From positions 62,001-126,000 of the forward strand of contig NW_026604597.1 of assembly GCF_024763615.1 (NCBI RefSeq): a stretch of 64,000 nucleotides of DNA, in the 5' to 3' direction. The notes beneath the pieces are model-generated. The model was not told the DNA's origin and did not search any database. It saw only the letters and a list, made by a program, of their open reading frames with translations. This document shows, in pieces, positions 24,946 to 37,900 of the stretch (its first letter is position 1; each line of letters opens with the position of its first letter). The position numbers were made by a program, and so were the translations under genes. Source of the DNA: Phlebotomus papatasi (Eukaryota; Arthropoda; Insecta; Diptera; Psychodidae).

Positions 24946-26233
24946 ATGCCAAAGGGAACAAAAGAAAAGACCTATAAGGACAAGCCCGACTCTAAGGAAG
25001 GTATTAGGAATGCCTTGCAGTGTGTACGAGATGGTTCTACCATAGCATATGCATCCAAAACATTTAATGTCCCAAGAACAACACTGCACAACAAATTGAC
25101 TGGCAGATACCTGGAAGAGTGCCCCAATGGCAGGCCAAACGACGCTTACAAAAGAACAAGAAGAAGAGCTTGTCAAATGGATCCTGGGATGTGCGGATGG
25201 CTGGCATCCCATCGGGAAGGAACAAGTTCTGGACAGCGTTAAACTCATCTGTGAGGTCTACAAAATTCCAAACCATTTTACAGCTGGAAGACCCGGAGAC
25301 GTTTGGTTCAGGAATTTTCTTAAGCGTCATCCAGAGCTCAGCATGCGCAAGCCAAAATCATTCTCATTGGAAAGAGCTACTGTTACTGCTGAAGACCTCA
25401 CGGAATGGTTTCAGAATTGTCTTGGATATTTCACAGAACACAACCTTCTGAGCATTTCACCAGACCGTGTTTTTAATTGCGACGAAAGTGCCTCTTTTTG
25501 ACACCGGAAGATGGAAATGTCCTGTCCAGGAGAGGTTCACGTGTAGTTCCATCTCTTAAAAATTCAGGACCGAAGCAATGTATCACAGTACTCTTCATGG
25601 TGTCAGCTACTGGCGAACTTGCTCCTCCAATGGCTGTTCATAAAACTGACATTACTCCAAAAATTGCCATTCACAACGCAGAAATGGAAAATGGGAACGT
25701 CACCACAGAGTGGCTGGATGGATGGGCCACTTTTCTATGCTGGTCTTTATTTCCCGAAAATTGTTTTCCAACATTCAGAGGAGTCCATTATCAATAACCA
25801 GCACGATCAGGCCACCGACAATAATCCTTCAAATGATCCAGTCATCCCTGGAAACCAACTCTCTGCAACTTCTGAGACTCAACCGATCTTCGACACACTA
25901 AAACAATGCTATTTCTGGCCAGGAGAAATTCCAAAACGTCGTCAGAAGAAGAGGGTCAAAGCCAGCAATGTCAAACACCAGTATATTGTATCTTCCGAGG
26001 AAATTATCGCGGAACAGGAGGAAAAATTGAGGCAGGATTTACAAAAAAAGAAAGAAATTGCTGAACGGAAGTTGACCAGAGAGAGGAACAAAAATATAAG
26101 GGCAGAAGAAAAGGAGATAAAACTAAAGGAGAAACACACGGTAAAGGAAAAGGCTCAAATGCCAATTGAAGCTGAAAAGAAAAAACGTGGAAGGAAGTCA
26201 GCCAAGAAAACCGAGGAAAAATCAAAGAATTGA
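24946..26233 (+). pseudogene. Pogo-like (HTH_psq / CENP-B HTH / DDE) transposase, frameshifted and internally deleted
   Basis: The coding trace starts at ATG 24946 just after the predicted splice acceptor. Residues about 18-55 form a pipsqueak-type helix-turn-helix (motif VPRTTLHNKL). A one-base frameshift near 25121-25140 moves the trace to the next frame, which carries the CENP-B-type HTH region (GRPGDVWFRNFLKRHPEL) and the first catalytic Asp in FNCDES (codon 25481-25483). A one-base loss in the T run at 25495-25499 shifts frame again into TPEDGNV...ITVLF...GELAPP, as expected downstream of the first Asp. The part that should hold the second and third catalytic acidic residues is missing near 25.78 kb. 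The trace resumes in the other frame with the usual C-terminal WPGEIPKR motif and a long Lys/Glu-rich coiled-coil-like tail, ending at TGA 26233. It encodes no working transposase. What remains spans about 429 codons, against the roughly 500-600 I expect for the family. Confidence 0.9.
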
Positions 26234-26245
26234 GTGCAATCTTAA

Positions 26246-26255
26246 AATAAATAAA
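26246..26255 (+). terminator. Polyadenylation signals of the transposase gene
   Basis: Two overlapping AATAAA hexamers (26246-26251 and 26250-26255) lie 13-22 bases after the TGA of the transposase trace, in the normal position for a metazoan 3' end. The AT-rich setting lowers specificity. Confidence 0.5.
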
Positions 26256-26370
26256 AATATATATAATTAAATAATAAATTAATGAAATGAATTGATGGAA
26301 TAAAACTCTAAAAAATGTTTTTGAAATAATATCTTCTCATTTTTATGCATTAAACTTTTCCTTAAAATGA

Positions 26371-26624
26371 GCATCCGAGTTTCATCGAATTCAACGGAGT
26401 TACAAAAAAGCATCGCAGTAACATTCTTGCGCATATATTAATATTATCGTAATTTTATTAATTTTCATCAATATTATTGCTAAAATTCTATTTCTATTAT
26501 GATTCTAAATTAAACAAAGAATAATTCTATTGATTTGGAATGGCGAAAAAAATATTTCATCAGTCCAAAAACAAGCATTAAAGTCGCACTCAATGAAAAG
26601 TATCCGGATTACCTCTCTTTACTA
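26371..26624 (-). repeat. Right terminal and subterminal inverted repeats of the pogo-like element
   Basis: In inverted orientation, 26371-26403 contains GTAACTCCG and CTCGGATGC, a 33-bp counterpart of the 30-bp left pair at 24445-24474. The extreme end (about 26601-26624) carries inverted GTAATCCGGATA and TAGTAA. About 200 bp of AT-rich sequence separates the two motifs, so the right end is longer than the left. Confidence 0.6.
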
Positions 26625-26626
26625 TA

Positions 26627-29600
26627 AGCAAAATTGAATGAGAATTTCATAAGTATTTTAAAATCTTTAAAGTTGATTATCTCGAATAGTACGGGATAGA
26701 GGGGTCTCAAACTGTGCACCCATTCAGAGCCCCCCTGAGGATAGATTTGTGCAAAATTTCAATTGAAAATAAGCAAAATTGAATGAGAATTTCATAAATG
26801 TTTAAAAATCTTTAAAGTTGATTATGTCGAATAGTACGGGATAGAGGGGTCTCAAACTATGCATCCATTTAGAGCCAACCTGAGGCTAGATTTGTGCAAA
26901 ATTTCAATTGAAAATAAGCAAAATTGAATGAGAATTTCATAAGTGTTTGAAAATCTTTAAAGTTGATTATCTCGAATAGTACGGGATAGAGGGGTCTCAA
27001 ACTGTGCACCCATTTAGAGCCCCCCTGAGGCTAGATTTGTGCAAAATTTCAAATGAAAATAAGCAAAATTGAATGAGAATTTCATAAATGTTTAAAAATC
27101 TTTAAAGTTAATTATCTCGAATAGTATGGGATAGAGGGGTCTCAAATTATGCACCCATTTAGAGCCCCCCTGAGACTAGATTTGTGCAAAATTTCAATTG
27201 AAAATAAGCAAAATTGAATGAGAATTTCATTAGTGTTTGAAAATCTTTAAAGTTGGTTATCTCGAATAGTACGGGATAGAGGGGTCTCAAACTATGCATC
27301 CATTTAGAGCCCCCCTGAGGATAGATTTGTGCAAAATTTCAATTGAAAATAAGCAAAATTGAATGAGAATTTCATAAGTATTTTAAAATCTTTAAAGTTG
27401 ATTATCTCGAATAGTACGGGATAGAGGGGTCTCAAACTGTGCACCCATTCAGAGCCCCCCTGAGGCTAGATTTGTGCAAAATTTCAATTAAAAATAAGCA
27501 AAATTGAATGAGAATTTCATAAGTATTTTAAAATATTTAAAGTTGATTATCTCGAATAGTACTGGATAGAGGGGTCTCAAACTATGCATCCATTTAGAGC
27601 CAACCTGAGGATAGATTTGTGCAAAATTTCAATTGAAAATAAGCAAAATTGAATGAGAATTTCATAAGTGTTTGAAAATTTTTAAAGTTGATTATGTCGA
27701 ATAGTACGGGATAGAGGGGTCTCAAATTATGCACCCATTTAGAGCCCCCCTGAGGCTAGATTTGTGCAAAATTTCAATTGAAAATAAGCAAAATTGAATG
27801 AGAATTTCATAAGTATTTTAAAATCTTTAAAGTTGATTATCTCGAATAGTACGGGATAGAGGGGTCTCAAACTATGCATCCATTTAGAGCCAACCTGAGG
27901 ATAGATTTGTGCAAAATTTCAATTGAAAATAAGCAAAATTGAATGAAAATTTCATAAATGTTTAAAAATCTTTAAATTTAATTATCTCGAATAGTATGGG
28001 ATAGAGGGGTCTCAAATTATGCACCCATTTAGAGCCCCCCTGAGGCTAGATTTGTGCAAAATTTCAATTGAAAATGAGCAAAATTGAATGAGAATTTCAT
28101 AAATGTTTAAAAATCTTTAAAGTTAATTATCTCGAATAGTACGGGATAGAGGGGTCTCAAACTGTGCACCCATTCAGAGCCCCCCTGAGGCTAGATTTGT
28201 GCAAAATTTCAATTGAAAATAAGAAAAATTGAATGAGAATTTCATAAGTATTTTAAAATCTTTAAAGTTGATTATTTCGAATAGTACGGGATAGAGGGGT
28301 CTCAAACTATGCATCCATTTAGAGCCAACCTGAGGATAGATTTGTGCAAAATTTCAATTGAAAATAAGCAAAATTGAATGAGAATTTCATAAATGTTTAA
28401 AAATCTTTAAATTTAATTATCTCGAATAGTATGGGATAGAGGGGTCTCAAATTATGCACCCATTTAGAGCCCCCCTGAGGCTAGATTTGTGCAAAATTTC
28501 AATTGAAAATGAGCAAAATTGAATGAGAATTTCATAAATGTTTAAAAATCTTTAAATTTAATTATCTCGAATAGTACGGGATAGAGGGGTCTCAAACTAT
28601 GCACCCATTTAGAGCCCCCCTGAGGCTAGATTTGTGCAAAATTTCAAATGAAAATAAGCAAAATTGAATGAGAATTTCATAAATGTTTAAAAATCTTTAA
28701 AGTTGATTATCTCGAATAGTACGGGATAGAGGGGTCTCAAACTATGCACCCATTTAGAGCCCCCCTGAGGCTAGATTTGTGCAAAATTTCAATTGAAAAT
28801 AAGCAAAATTGAATGAGAATTTCATAAGTGTTTGAAAATCTTTAAAGTTGATTATCTCGAATAGTACGGGATAGAGGGGTCTCAAACTGTGCACCCATTC
28901 AGAGCCCCCCTGAGGCTAGATTTGTGCAAAATTTCAATTAAAAATAAGCAAAATTGAATGAGAATTTCATAAGTATTTTAAAATATTTAAAGTTGATTAT
29001 CTCGAATAGTACTGGATAGAGGGGTCTCAAACTATGCATCCATTTAGAGCCCCCATGAGGATAGATTTGTGCAAAATTTCAATTGAAAATAAGCAAAATT
29101 GAATGAGAATTTCATAAGTATTTTAAAATATTTAAAGTTGATTATCTCCAATAGTACGGGATAGAGGGGTCTCAAACTATGCATCCATTTAGAGCCGCCC
29201 TGAGGATAGATTTGTGCAAAATTTCAATTGAGAATAAGCAAAATTGAATGAGAATTTCATAAGTATTTTAAAATCTTTAAAGTTGATTATCTCGAATAGT
29301 ACGGGATAGAGGGGTCTCAAACTATGCACCCATTTAGAGCCCCCCTGAGGCTAGATTTGTGCAAAATTTCAATTGAAAATAAGCAAAATTGAATGAGAAT
29401 TTCATAAATGTTTAAAAATCTTTAAAGTTGATTATCTCGAATAGTACGGGATAGAGGGGTCTCAAACTATGCATCCATTTAGAGCCCCCCTGAGGATAGA
29501 TTTGTGCAAAATTTCAATTGAAAATAAGCAAAATTGAATGAGAATTTCATTAGTGTTTGAAAATCTTTAAAGTTGATTATCTCGAATAGTACGGCATAGA

Positions 29601-30396
29601 GGGGTCTCAAACTATGCATCCATTTAGAGCCCCCCTGAGGATAGATTTGTGCAAAATTTCAATTGAAAATAAGCAAAATTGAATGAGAATTTCATAAGTA
29701 TTTTAAAATTTTTAAAGTTGATTATCTCGAATAGTACGGGATAGAGGGGTCTCAAACTATGCACCCATTTAGAGCCCCCCTGAGGCTAGATTTGTGCAAA
29801 ATTTCAATTGAAAATAAGCAAAATTGAATGAGAATTTCATAAGTGTTTTAAAATCTTTAAAGTTAATTATCTCGAATAGTATGGGATAGAGGGGTCTCAA
29901 ATTATGCACCCATTTAGAGCCCCCCTGATGCTAGATTTGTGCAAAATTTCAATTGAAAATAAGCAAAATTGAATGAGAATTTCATAAGTGTTTGAAAATC
30001 TTTAAAGTTGATTATCTCGAATAGTACGGGATAGAGGGGTCTCAAACTGTGCACCCATTCAGAGCCCCCCTGAGGCTAGATTTGTGCAAAATTTCAATTA
30101 AAAATAAGCAAAATTGAATGAGAATTTCATAAGTATTTTAAAATATTTAAAGTTGATTATCTCGAATAGTACTGGATAGAGGGGTCTCAAACTATGCATC
30201 CATTTAGAGCCAACCTGAGGATAGATTTGTGCAAAATTTCAATTGAAAATAAGCAAAATTGAATGAGAATTTCATAAGTGTTTGAAAATCTTTAAAGTTG
30301 ATTATCTCGAATAGTATGGGATAGAAGGGTCTCAAATTATGCACCCATTTAGAGCCCCCCTGAGGCTAGATTTGTGCAAAATTTCAATTGAAAATA
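26627..30396. repeat. 26-mer HOR, copy 1 (3770 bp)
   Basis: Markers recur at a constant spacing: ATTATGTCGA at 26821 and 30591 (3770), the second ATTATGTCGA at 27691 and 31460 (3769), and TTGAGAATAAGC at 29231 and 33000 (3769). The 1-bp change is explained by a 5-C monomer near 30.94 kb. The phase also extends left of the transposon: the AAGGGTCTCAAATTATG monomer at 24361 matches 30325 once the element and one TA are subtracted (3770). Confidence 0.85.
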
Positions 30397-33300
30397 AGCA
30401 AAATAGAATGAGAATTTCATAAGTATTTTAAAATCTTTAAAGTTGATTATCTCGAATAGTACGGGATAGAGGGGTCTCAAACTGTGCACCCATTCAGAGC
30501 CCCCCTGAGGATAGATTTGTGCAAAATTTCAATTGAAAATAAGCAAAATTGAATGAGAATTTCATAAATGTTTAAAAATCTTTAAAGTTGATTATGTCGA
30601 ATAGTACGGGATAGAGGGGTCTCAAACTATGCATCCATTTAGAGCCAACCTGAGGCTAGATTTGTGCAAAATTTCAATTGAAAATAAGCAAAATTGAATG
30701 AGAATTTCATAAGTGTTTGAAAATCTTTAAAGTTGATTATCTCGAATAGTACGGGATAGAGGGGTCTCAAACTGTGCACCCATTTAGAGCCCCCCTGAGG
30801 CTAGATTTGTGCAAAATTTCAAATGAAAATAAGCAAAATTGAATGAGAATTTCATAAATGTTTAAAAATCTTTAAAGTTAATTATCTCGAATAGTATGGG
30901 ATAGAGGGGTCTCAAATTATGCACCCATTTAGAGCCCCCTGAGGCTAGATTTGTGCAAAATTTCAATTGAAAATAAGCAAAATTGAATGAGAATTTCATT
31001 AGTGTTTGAAAATCTTTAAAGTTGATTATCTCGAATAGTACGGGATAGAGGGGTCTCAAACTATGCATCCATTTAGAGCCCCCCTGAGGATAGATTTGTG
31101 CAAAATTTCAATTGAAAATAAGCAAAATTGAATGAGAATTTCATAAGTATTTTAAAATCTTTAAAGTTGATTATCTCGAATAGTACTGGATAGAGGGGTC
31201 TCAAACTGTGCACCCATTCAGAGCCCCCCTGAGGCTAGATTTGTGCAAAATTTCAATTAAAAATAAGCAAAATTGAATGAGAATTTCATAAGTATTTTAA
31301 AATATTTAAAGTTGATTATCTCGAATAGTACTGGATAGAGGGGTCTCAAACTATGCATCCATTTAGAGCCAACCTGAGGATAGATTTGTGCAAAATTTCA
31401 ATTGAAAATAAGCAAAATTGAATGAGAATTTCATAAGTGTTTAAAAATCTTTAAAGTTGATTATGTCGAATAGTACGGGATAGAGGGGTCTCAAATTATG
31501 CACCCATTTAGAGCCCCCCTGAGGCTAGATTTGTGCAAAATTTCAATTGAAAATAAGCAAAATTGAATGAGAATTTCATAAGTATTTTAAAATCTTTAAA
31601 GTTGATTATTTCGAATAGTACGGGATAGAGGGGTCTCAAACTATGCATCCATTTAGAGCCAACCTGAGGATAGATTTGTGCAAAACTTCAATTGAAAATA
31701 AGCAAAATTGAATGAAAATTTCATAAATGTTTAAAAATCTTTAAATTTAATTATCTCGAATAGTATGGGATAGAGGGGTCTCAAATTATGCACCCATTTA
31801 GAGCCCCCCTGAGGCTAGATTTGTGCAAAATTTCAATTGAAAATGAGCAAAATTGAATGAGAATTTCATAAATGTTTAAAAATCTTTAAAGTTAATTATC
31901 TCGAATAGTACGGGATAGAGGGGTCTCAAACTGTGCACCCATTCAGAGCCCCCCTGAGGCTAGATTTGTGCAAAATTTCAATTGAAAATAAGAAAAATTG
32001 AATGAGAATTTCATAAGTATTTTAAAATCTTTAAAGTTGATTATTTCGAATAGTACGGGATAGAGGGGTCTCAAACTATGCATCCATTTAGAGCCAACCT
32101 GAGGATAGATTTGTGCAAAATTTCAATTGAAAATAAGCAAAATTGAATGAGAATTTCATAAATGTTTAAAAATCTTTAAATTTAATTATCTCGAATAGTA
32201 TGGGATAGAGGGGTCTCAAATTATGCACCCATTTAGAGCCCCCCTGAGGCTAGATTTGTGCAAAATTTCAATTGAAAATGAGCAAAATTGAATGAGAATT
32301 TCATAAATGTTTAAAAATCTTTAAATTTAATTATCTCGAATAGTACGGGATAGAGGGGTCTCAAACTATGCACCCATTTAGAGCCCCCCTGAGGCTAGAT
32401 TTGTGCAAAATTTCAAATGAAAATAAGCAAAATTGAATGAGAATTTCATAAATGTTTAAAAATCTTTAAAGTTGATTATCTCGAATAGTACGGGATAGAG
32501 GGGTCTCAAACTATGCACCCATTTAGAGCCCCCCTGAGGCTAGATTTGTGCAAAATTTCAATTGAAAATAAGCAAAATTGAATGAGAATTTCATAAGTGT
32601 TTGAAAATCTTTAAAGTTGATTATCTCGAATAGTACGGGATAGAGGGGTCTCAAACTGTGCACCCATTCAGAGCCCCCCAGAGGCTAGATTTGTGCAAAA
32701 TTTCAATTAAAAATAAGCAAAATTGAATGAGAATTTCATAAGTACTTTAAAATATTTAAAGTTGATTATCTCGAATAGTACTGGATAGAGGGGTCTCAAA
32801 CTATGCATCCATTTAGAGCCCCCATGAGGATAGATTTGTGCAAAATTTCAATTGAAAATAAGCAAAATTGAATGAGAATTTCATAAGTATTTTAAAATTT
32901 TTAAAGTTGATTATCTCGAATAGTACGGGATAGAGGGGTCTCAAACTATGCATCCATTTAGAGCCGCCCTGAGGATAGATTTGTGCAAAATTTCAATTGA
33001 GAATAAGCAAAATTGAATGAGAATTTCATAAGTATTTTAAAATCTTTAAAGTTGATTATCTCGAATAGTACGGGATAGAGGGGTCTCAAACTATGCACCC
33101 ATTCAGAGCCCCCCTGAGGCTAGATTTGTGCAAAATTTCAATTAAAAATAAGCAAAATTGAATGAGAATTTCATAAGTATTTTAAAATATTTAAAGTTGA
33201 TTATCTCGAATAGTACTGGATAGAGGGGTCTCAAACTATGCATCCATTTAGAGCCAACCTGAGGATAGATTTGTGCAAAATTTCAATTGAAAATAAGCAA

Positions 33301-33905
33301 AATTGAATGAGAATTTCATTAGTGTTTGAAAATCTTTAAAGTTGATTATCTCGAATAGTACGGGATAGAGGGGTCTCAAACTATGCATCCATTTAGAGCC
33401 CCCCTGAGGATAGATTTGTGCAAAATTTCAATTGAAAATAAGCAAAATTGAATGAGAATTTCATTAGTGTTTGAAAATCTTTAAAGTTGATTATCTCGAA
33501 TAGTACGGCATAGAGGGGTCTCAAACTATGCATCCATTTAGAGCCCCCCTGAGGATAGATTTGTGCAAAATTTCAATTGAAAATAAGCAAAATTGAATGA
33601 GAATTTCATAAGTATTTTAAAATTTTTAAAGTTGATTATCTCGAATAGTACGGGATAGAGGGGTCTCAAACTATGCACCCATTTAGAGCCCCCCTGAGGC
33701 TAGATTTGTGCAAAATTTCAATTGAAAATAAGCAAAATTGAATGAGAATTTCATAAGTGTTTTAAAATCTTTAAAGTTAATTATCTCGAATAGTATGGGA
33801 TAGAGGGGTCTCAAATTATGCACCCATTTAGAGCCCCCCTGAGGCTAGATTTGTGCAAAATTTCAATTGAAAATAAGCAAAATTGAATGAGAATTTCATA
33901 AGTGT
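30397..33905. repeat. 26-mer HOR, copy 2 (with one extra monomer)
   Basis: Parallels 26627 onward. After about 33.1 kb the offset grows from 3769 to 3914 bp (CGGCATAG at 29592 and 33506), meaning one monomer was gained. Similarity becomes hard to follow beyond about 33.9 kb. Confidence 0.7.
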
Positions 33906-34800
33906 TTTAAAATCTTTAAAGTTAATTATCTCGAATAGTATGGGATAGAGGGGTCTCAAATTATGCACCCATTCAGAGCCCCCCTGAGGATAGATTTGTG
34001 CAAAATTTCAATTGAAAATAAGCAAAATTGAATGAGAATTTCATAAGTGTTTAAAAATCTTTAAAGTTGATTATCTCGAATAGTACGGGATAGAGGGGTC
34101 TCAAACTATGCATCCATTTAGAGCCCCCCTGAGGCTAGATTTGTGCAAAATTTCAATTGAAAATAAGCAAAATTGAATGAGAATTTCATAAGTATTTTAA
34201 AATCTTTAAAGTTGATTATCTCGAATAGTACGGGATAGAGGGGTCTCAAACTGTGCACCCATTTAGAGCCCCCCTGAGGCTAGATTTGTGCAAAATTTCA
34301 AATGAAAATAAGCAAAATTGAATGAGAATTTCATAAATGTTTAAAAATCTTTAAAGTTAATTATCTCGAATAGTATGGGATAGAGGGGTCTCAAATTATG
34401 CACCTATTTAGAGCCCCCCTGAGGCTAGATTTGTGCAAAATTTCAATTGAAAATAAGCAAAATTGAATGAGAATTTCATAAGTATTTTAAAATCTTTAAA
34501 GTTGATTATTTCGAATAGTACGGGATAGAGGTGTCTCAAACTATGCATCCATTTAGAGCCAACCTGAGGATAGATTTGTGCAAAATTTCAATTGAAAATA
34601 AGCAAAATTGAATGAGAATTTCATAAATGTTTAAAAATCTTTAAAGTTAATTATCTCGAATAGTACGGGATAGAGGGGTCTCAAACTGTGCACCCATTCA
34701 GAGCCCCCCTGAGGCTAGATTTGTGCAAAATTTCAATTGAAAATAAGCAAAATTGAATGAGAATTTCATAAGTATTTTAAAATATTTAAAGTTGATTATC
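31606..34800. repeat. 22/23-mer HOR, copy 1
   Basis: Matches 34941-37990. The offset is 3335 bp (23 monomers) at the start (TTATTTCGAA at 31606 and 34941). It is 3191 bp later: TTGAGAATAAGC at 33000 and 36191, CGGCATAG at 33506 and 36697, and GAGGTGTCTC at 34531 and 37722. One monomer near 32.2 kb is absent from the second copy. This layer overlaps the 26-mer layer, so it is a later event. Confidence 0.75.
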
Positions 34801-34940
34801 TCGAATAGTACTGGATAGAGGGGTCTCAAATTATGCACCCATTTAGAGCCCCCCTGAGGCTAGATTTGTGCAAAATTTCAATTGAAAATAAGCAAAATTG
34901 AATGAGAATTTCATAAGTATTTTAAAATCTTTAAAGTTGA

Positions 34941-37900
34941 TTATTTCGAATAGTACGGGATAGAGGGGTCTCAAACTATGCATCCATTTAGAGCCAACCT
35001 GAGGATAGATTTGTGCAAAACTTCAATTGAAAATAAGCAAAATTGAATGAAAATTTCATAAATGTTTAAAAATCTTTAAATTTAATTATCTCGAATAGTA
35101 TGGGATAGAGGGGTCTCAAATTATGCACCCATTTAGAGCCCCCCTGAGGCTAGATTTGTGCAAAATTTCAATTGAAAATGAGCAAAATTGAATGAGAATT
35201 TCATAAATGTTTAAAAATCTTTAAAGTTAATTATCTCGAATAGTACGGGATAGAGGGGTCTCAAACTGTGCACCCATTCAGAGCCCCCCTGAGGCTAGAT
35301 TTATGCAAAATTTCAATTGAAAATAAGAAAAATTGAATGAGAATTTCATAAGTATTTTAAAATCTTTAAAGTTGATTATTTCGAATAGTACGGGATAGAG
35401 GGGTCTCAAACTATGCATCCATTTAGAGCCAACCTGAGGATAGATTTGTGCAAAATTTCAATTGAAAATAAGCAAAATTGAATGAGAATTTCATAAATGT
35501 TTAAAAATCTTTAAATTTAATTATCTCGAATAGTACGGGATAGAGGGGTCTCAAACTATGCACCCATTTAGAGCCCCCCTGAGGCTAGATTTGTGCAAAA
35601 TTTCAAATGAAAATAAGCAAAATTGAATGAGAATTTCATAAATGTTTAAAAATCTTTAAAGTTGATTATCTCGAATAGTACGGGATAGAGGGGTCTCAAA
35701 CTATGCACCCATTTAGAGCCCCCCTGAGGCTAGATTTGTGCAAAATTTCAATTGAAAATAAGCAAAATTGAATGAGAATTTCATAAGTGTTTGAAAATCT
35801 TTAAAGTTGATTATCTCGAATAGTACGGGATAGAGGGGTCTCAAACTGTGCACCCATTCAGAGCCCCCCTGAGGCTAGATTTGTGCAAAATTTCAATTAA
35901 AAATAAGCAAAATTGAATGAGAATTTCATAAGTATTTTAAAATATTTAAAGTTGATTATCTCGAATAGTACTGGATAGAGGGGTCTCAAACTATGCATCC
36001 ATTTAGAGCCCCCATGAGGATAGATTTGTGCAAAATTTCAATTGAAAATAAGCAAAATTGAATGAGAATTTCATAAGTGTTTAAAAAACCTTTAAAGTTG
36101 ATTATCTCCAATAGTACGGGATAGAGGGGTCTCAAACTATGCATCCATTTAGAGCCGCCCTGAGGATAGATTTGTGCAAAATTTCAATTGAGAATAAGCA
36201 AAATTGAATGAGAATTTCATAAGTATTTTAAAATCTTTAAAGTTGATTATCTCGAATAGTACGGGATAGAGGGGTCTCAAACTATGCACCCATTCAGAGC
36301 CCCCCTGAGGCTAGATTTGTGCAAAATTTCAATTAAAAATAAGCAAAATTGAATGAGAATTTCATAAGTATTTTAAAATATTTAAAGTTGATTATCTCGA
36401 ATAGTACTGGATAGAGGGGTCTCAAACTATGCATCCATTTAGAGCCAACCTGAGGATAGATTTGTGCAAAATTTCAATTGAAAATAAGCAAAATTGAATG
36501 AGAATTTCATTAGTGTTTGAAAATCTTTAAAGTTGATTATCTCGAATAGTACGGGATAGAGGGGTCTCAAACTATGCATCCATTTAGAGCCCCCCTGAGG
36601 ATAGATTTGTGCAAAATTTCAATTGAAAATAAGCAAAATTGAATGAGAATTTCATTAGTGTTTGAAAATCTTTAAAGTTGATTATCTCGAATAGTACGGC
36701 ATAGAGGGGTCTCAAACTATGCATCCATTTAGAGCCCCCCTGAGGATAGATTTGTGCAAAATTTCAATTGAAAATAAGCAAAATTGAATGAGAATTTCAT
36801 AAGTATTTTAAAATTTTTAAAGTTGATTATCTCGAATAGTACGGGATAGAGGGGTCTCAAACTATGCACCCATTTAGAGCCCCCCTGAGGCTAGATTTGT
36901 GCAAAATTTCAATTGAAAATAAGCAAAATTGAATGAGAATTTCATAAGTGTTTTAAAATCTTTAAAGTTAATTATCTCGAATAGTATGGGATAGAGGGGT
37001 CTCAAATTATGCACCCATTTAGAGCCCCCCAGAGGCTAGATTTGTGCAAAATTTCAATTGAAAATAAGCAAAATTGAATGAGAATTTCATAAGTGTTTTA
37101 AAATCTTTAAAGTTAATTATCTCGAATAGTATGGGATAGAGGGGTCTCAAATTATGCACCCATTCAGAGCCCCCCTGAGGATAGATTTGTGCAAAATTTC
37201 AATTGAAAATAAGCAAAATTGAATGAGAATTTCATAAGTGTTTAAAAATCTTTAAAGTTGATTATCTCGAATAGTACGGGATAGAGGGGTCTCAAACTAT
37301 GCATCCATTTAGAGCCAACCTGAGGCTAGATTTGTGCAAAATTTCAATTGAAAATAAGCAAAATTGAATGAGAATTTCATAAGTATTTTAAAATCTTTAA
37401 AGTTGATTATCTCGAATAGTACGGGATAGAGGGGTCTCAAACTGTGCACCCATTTAGAGCCCCCCTGAGGCTAGATTTGTGCAAAATTTCAAATGAAAAT
37501 AAGTAAAATTGAATGAGAATTTCATAAATGTTTAAAAATCTTTAAAGTTAATTATCTCGAATAGTATGGGATAGAGGGGTCTCAAATTATGCACCTATTT
37601 AGAGCCCCCCTGAGGCTAGATTTGTGCAAAATTTCAATTGAAAATAAGCAAAATTGAATGAGAATTTCATAAGTATTTTAAAATCTTTAAAGTTGATTAT
37701 TTCGAATAGTACGGGATAGAGGTGTCTCAAACTATGCATCCATTTAGAGCCAACCTGAGGATAGATTTGTGCAAAATTTCAATTGAAAATAAGCAAAATT
37801 GAATGAGAATTTCATAAATGTTTAAAAATCTTTAAAGTTAATTATCTCGAATAGTACGGGATAGAGGGGTCTCAAACTGTGCACCCATTCAGAGCCCCCC

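Larger units (their letters stand above)
24433..26624 (+). mobile_element. Pogo/Tigger-like DNA transposon, 2192 bp, defective
   Basis: A single-copy segment unlike the satellite, flanked by TA on both sides (24431-24432 and 26625-26626). Removing it and one TA restores the satellite text GAAAATAAGC exactly. Ends are TAGTAAGG... and ...TTTACTA, with short imperfect inverted repeats. Inside is a plus-strand transposase pseudogene with pipsqueak-type and CENP-B-type helix-turn-helix regions and the start of a DDE domain. TA target duplication plus this domain order fits the pogo branch of Tc1/mariner. The ends begin TAGTAA rather than the more usual CAGT. Confidence 0.93.

Noticed and set aside
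24857..25045. Plus-strand 62-codon frame starting inside the predicted leader intron
   Set aside because: Overlaps the intron and the first transposase exon in a different frame; no motif.
24907..25330. Antisense open frames across the pogo-like transposase (24907-25248, 25064-25330, 25942-26225)
   Set aside because: Shadows of the plus-strand coding trace; the plus strand shows recognisable HTH and DDE motifs, while these show Cys/Phe/Ser-rich shadow composition.
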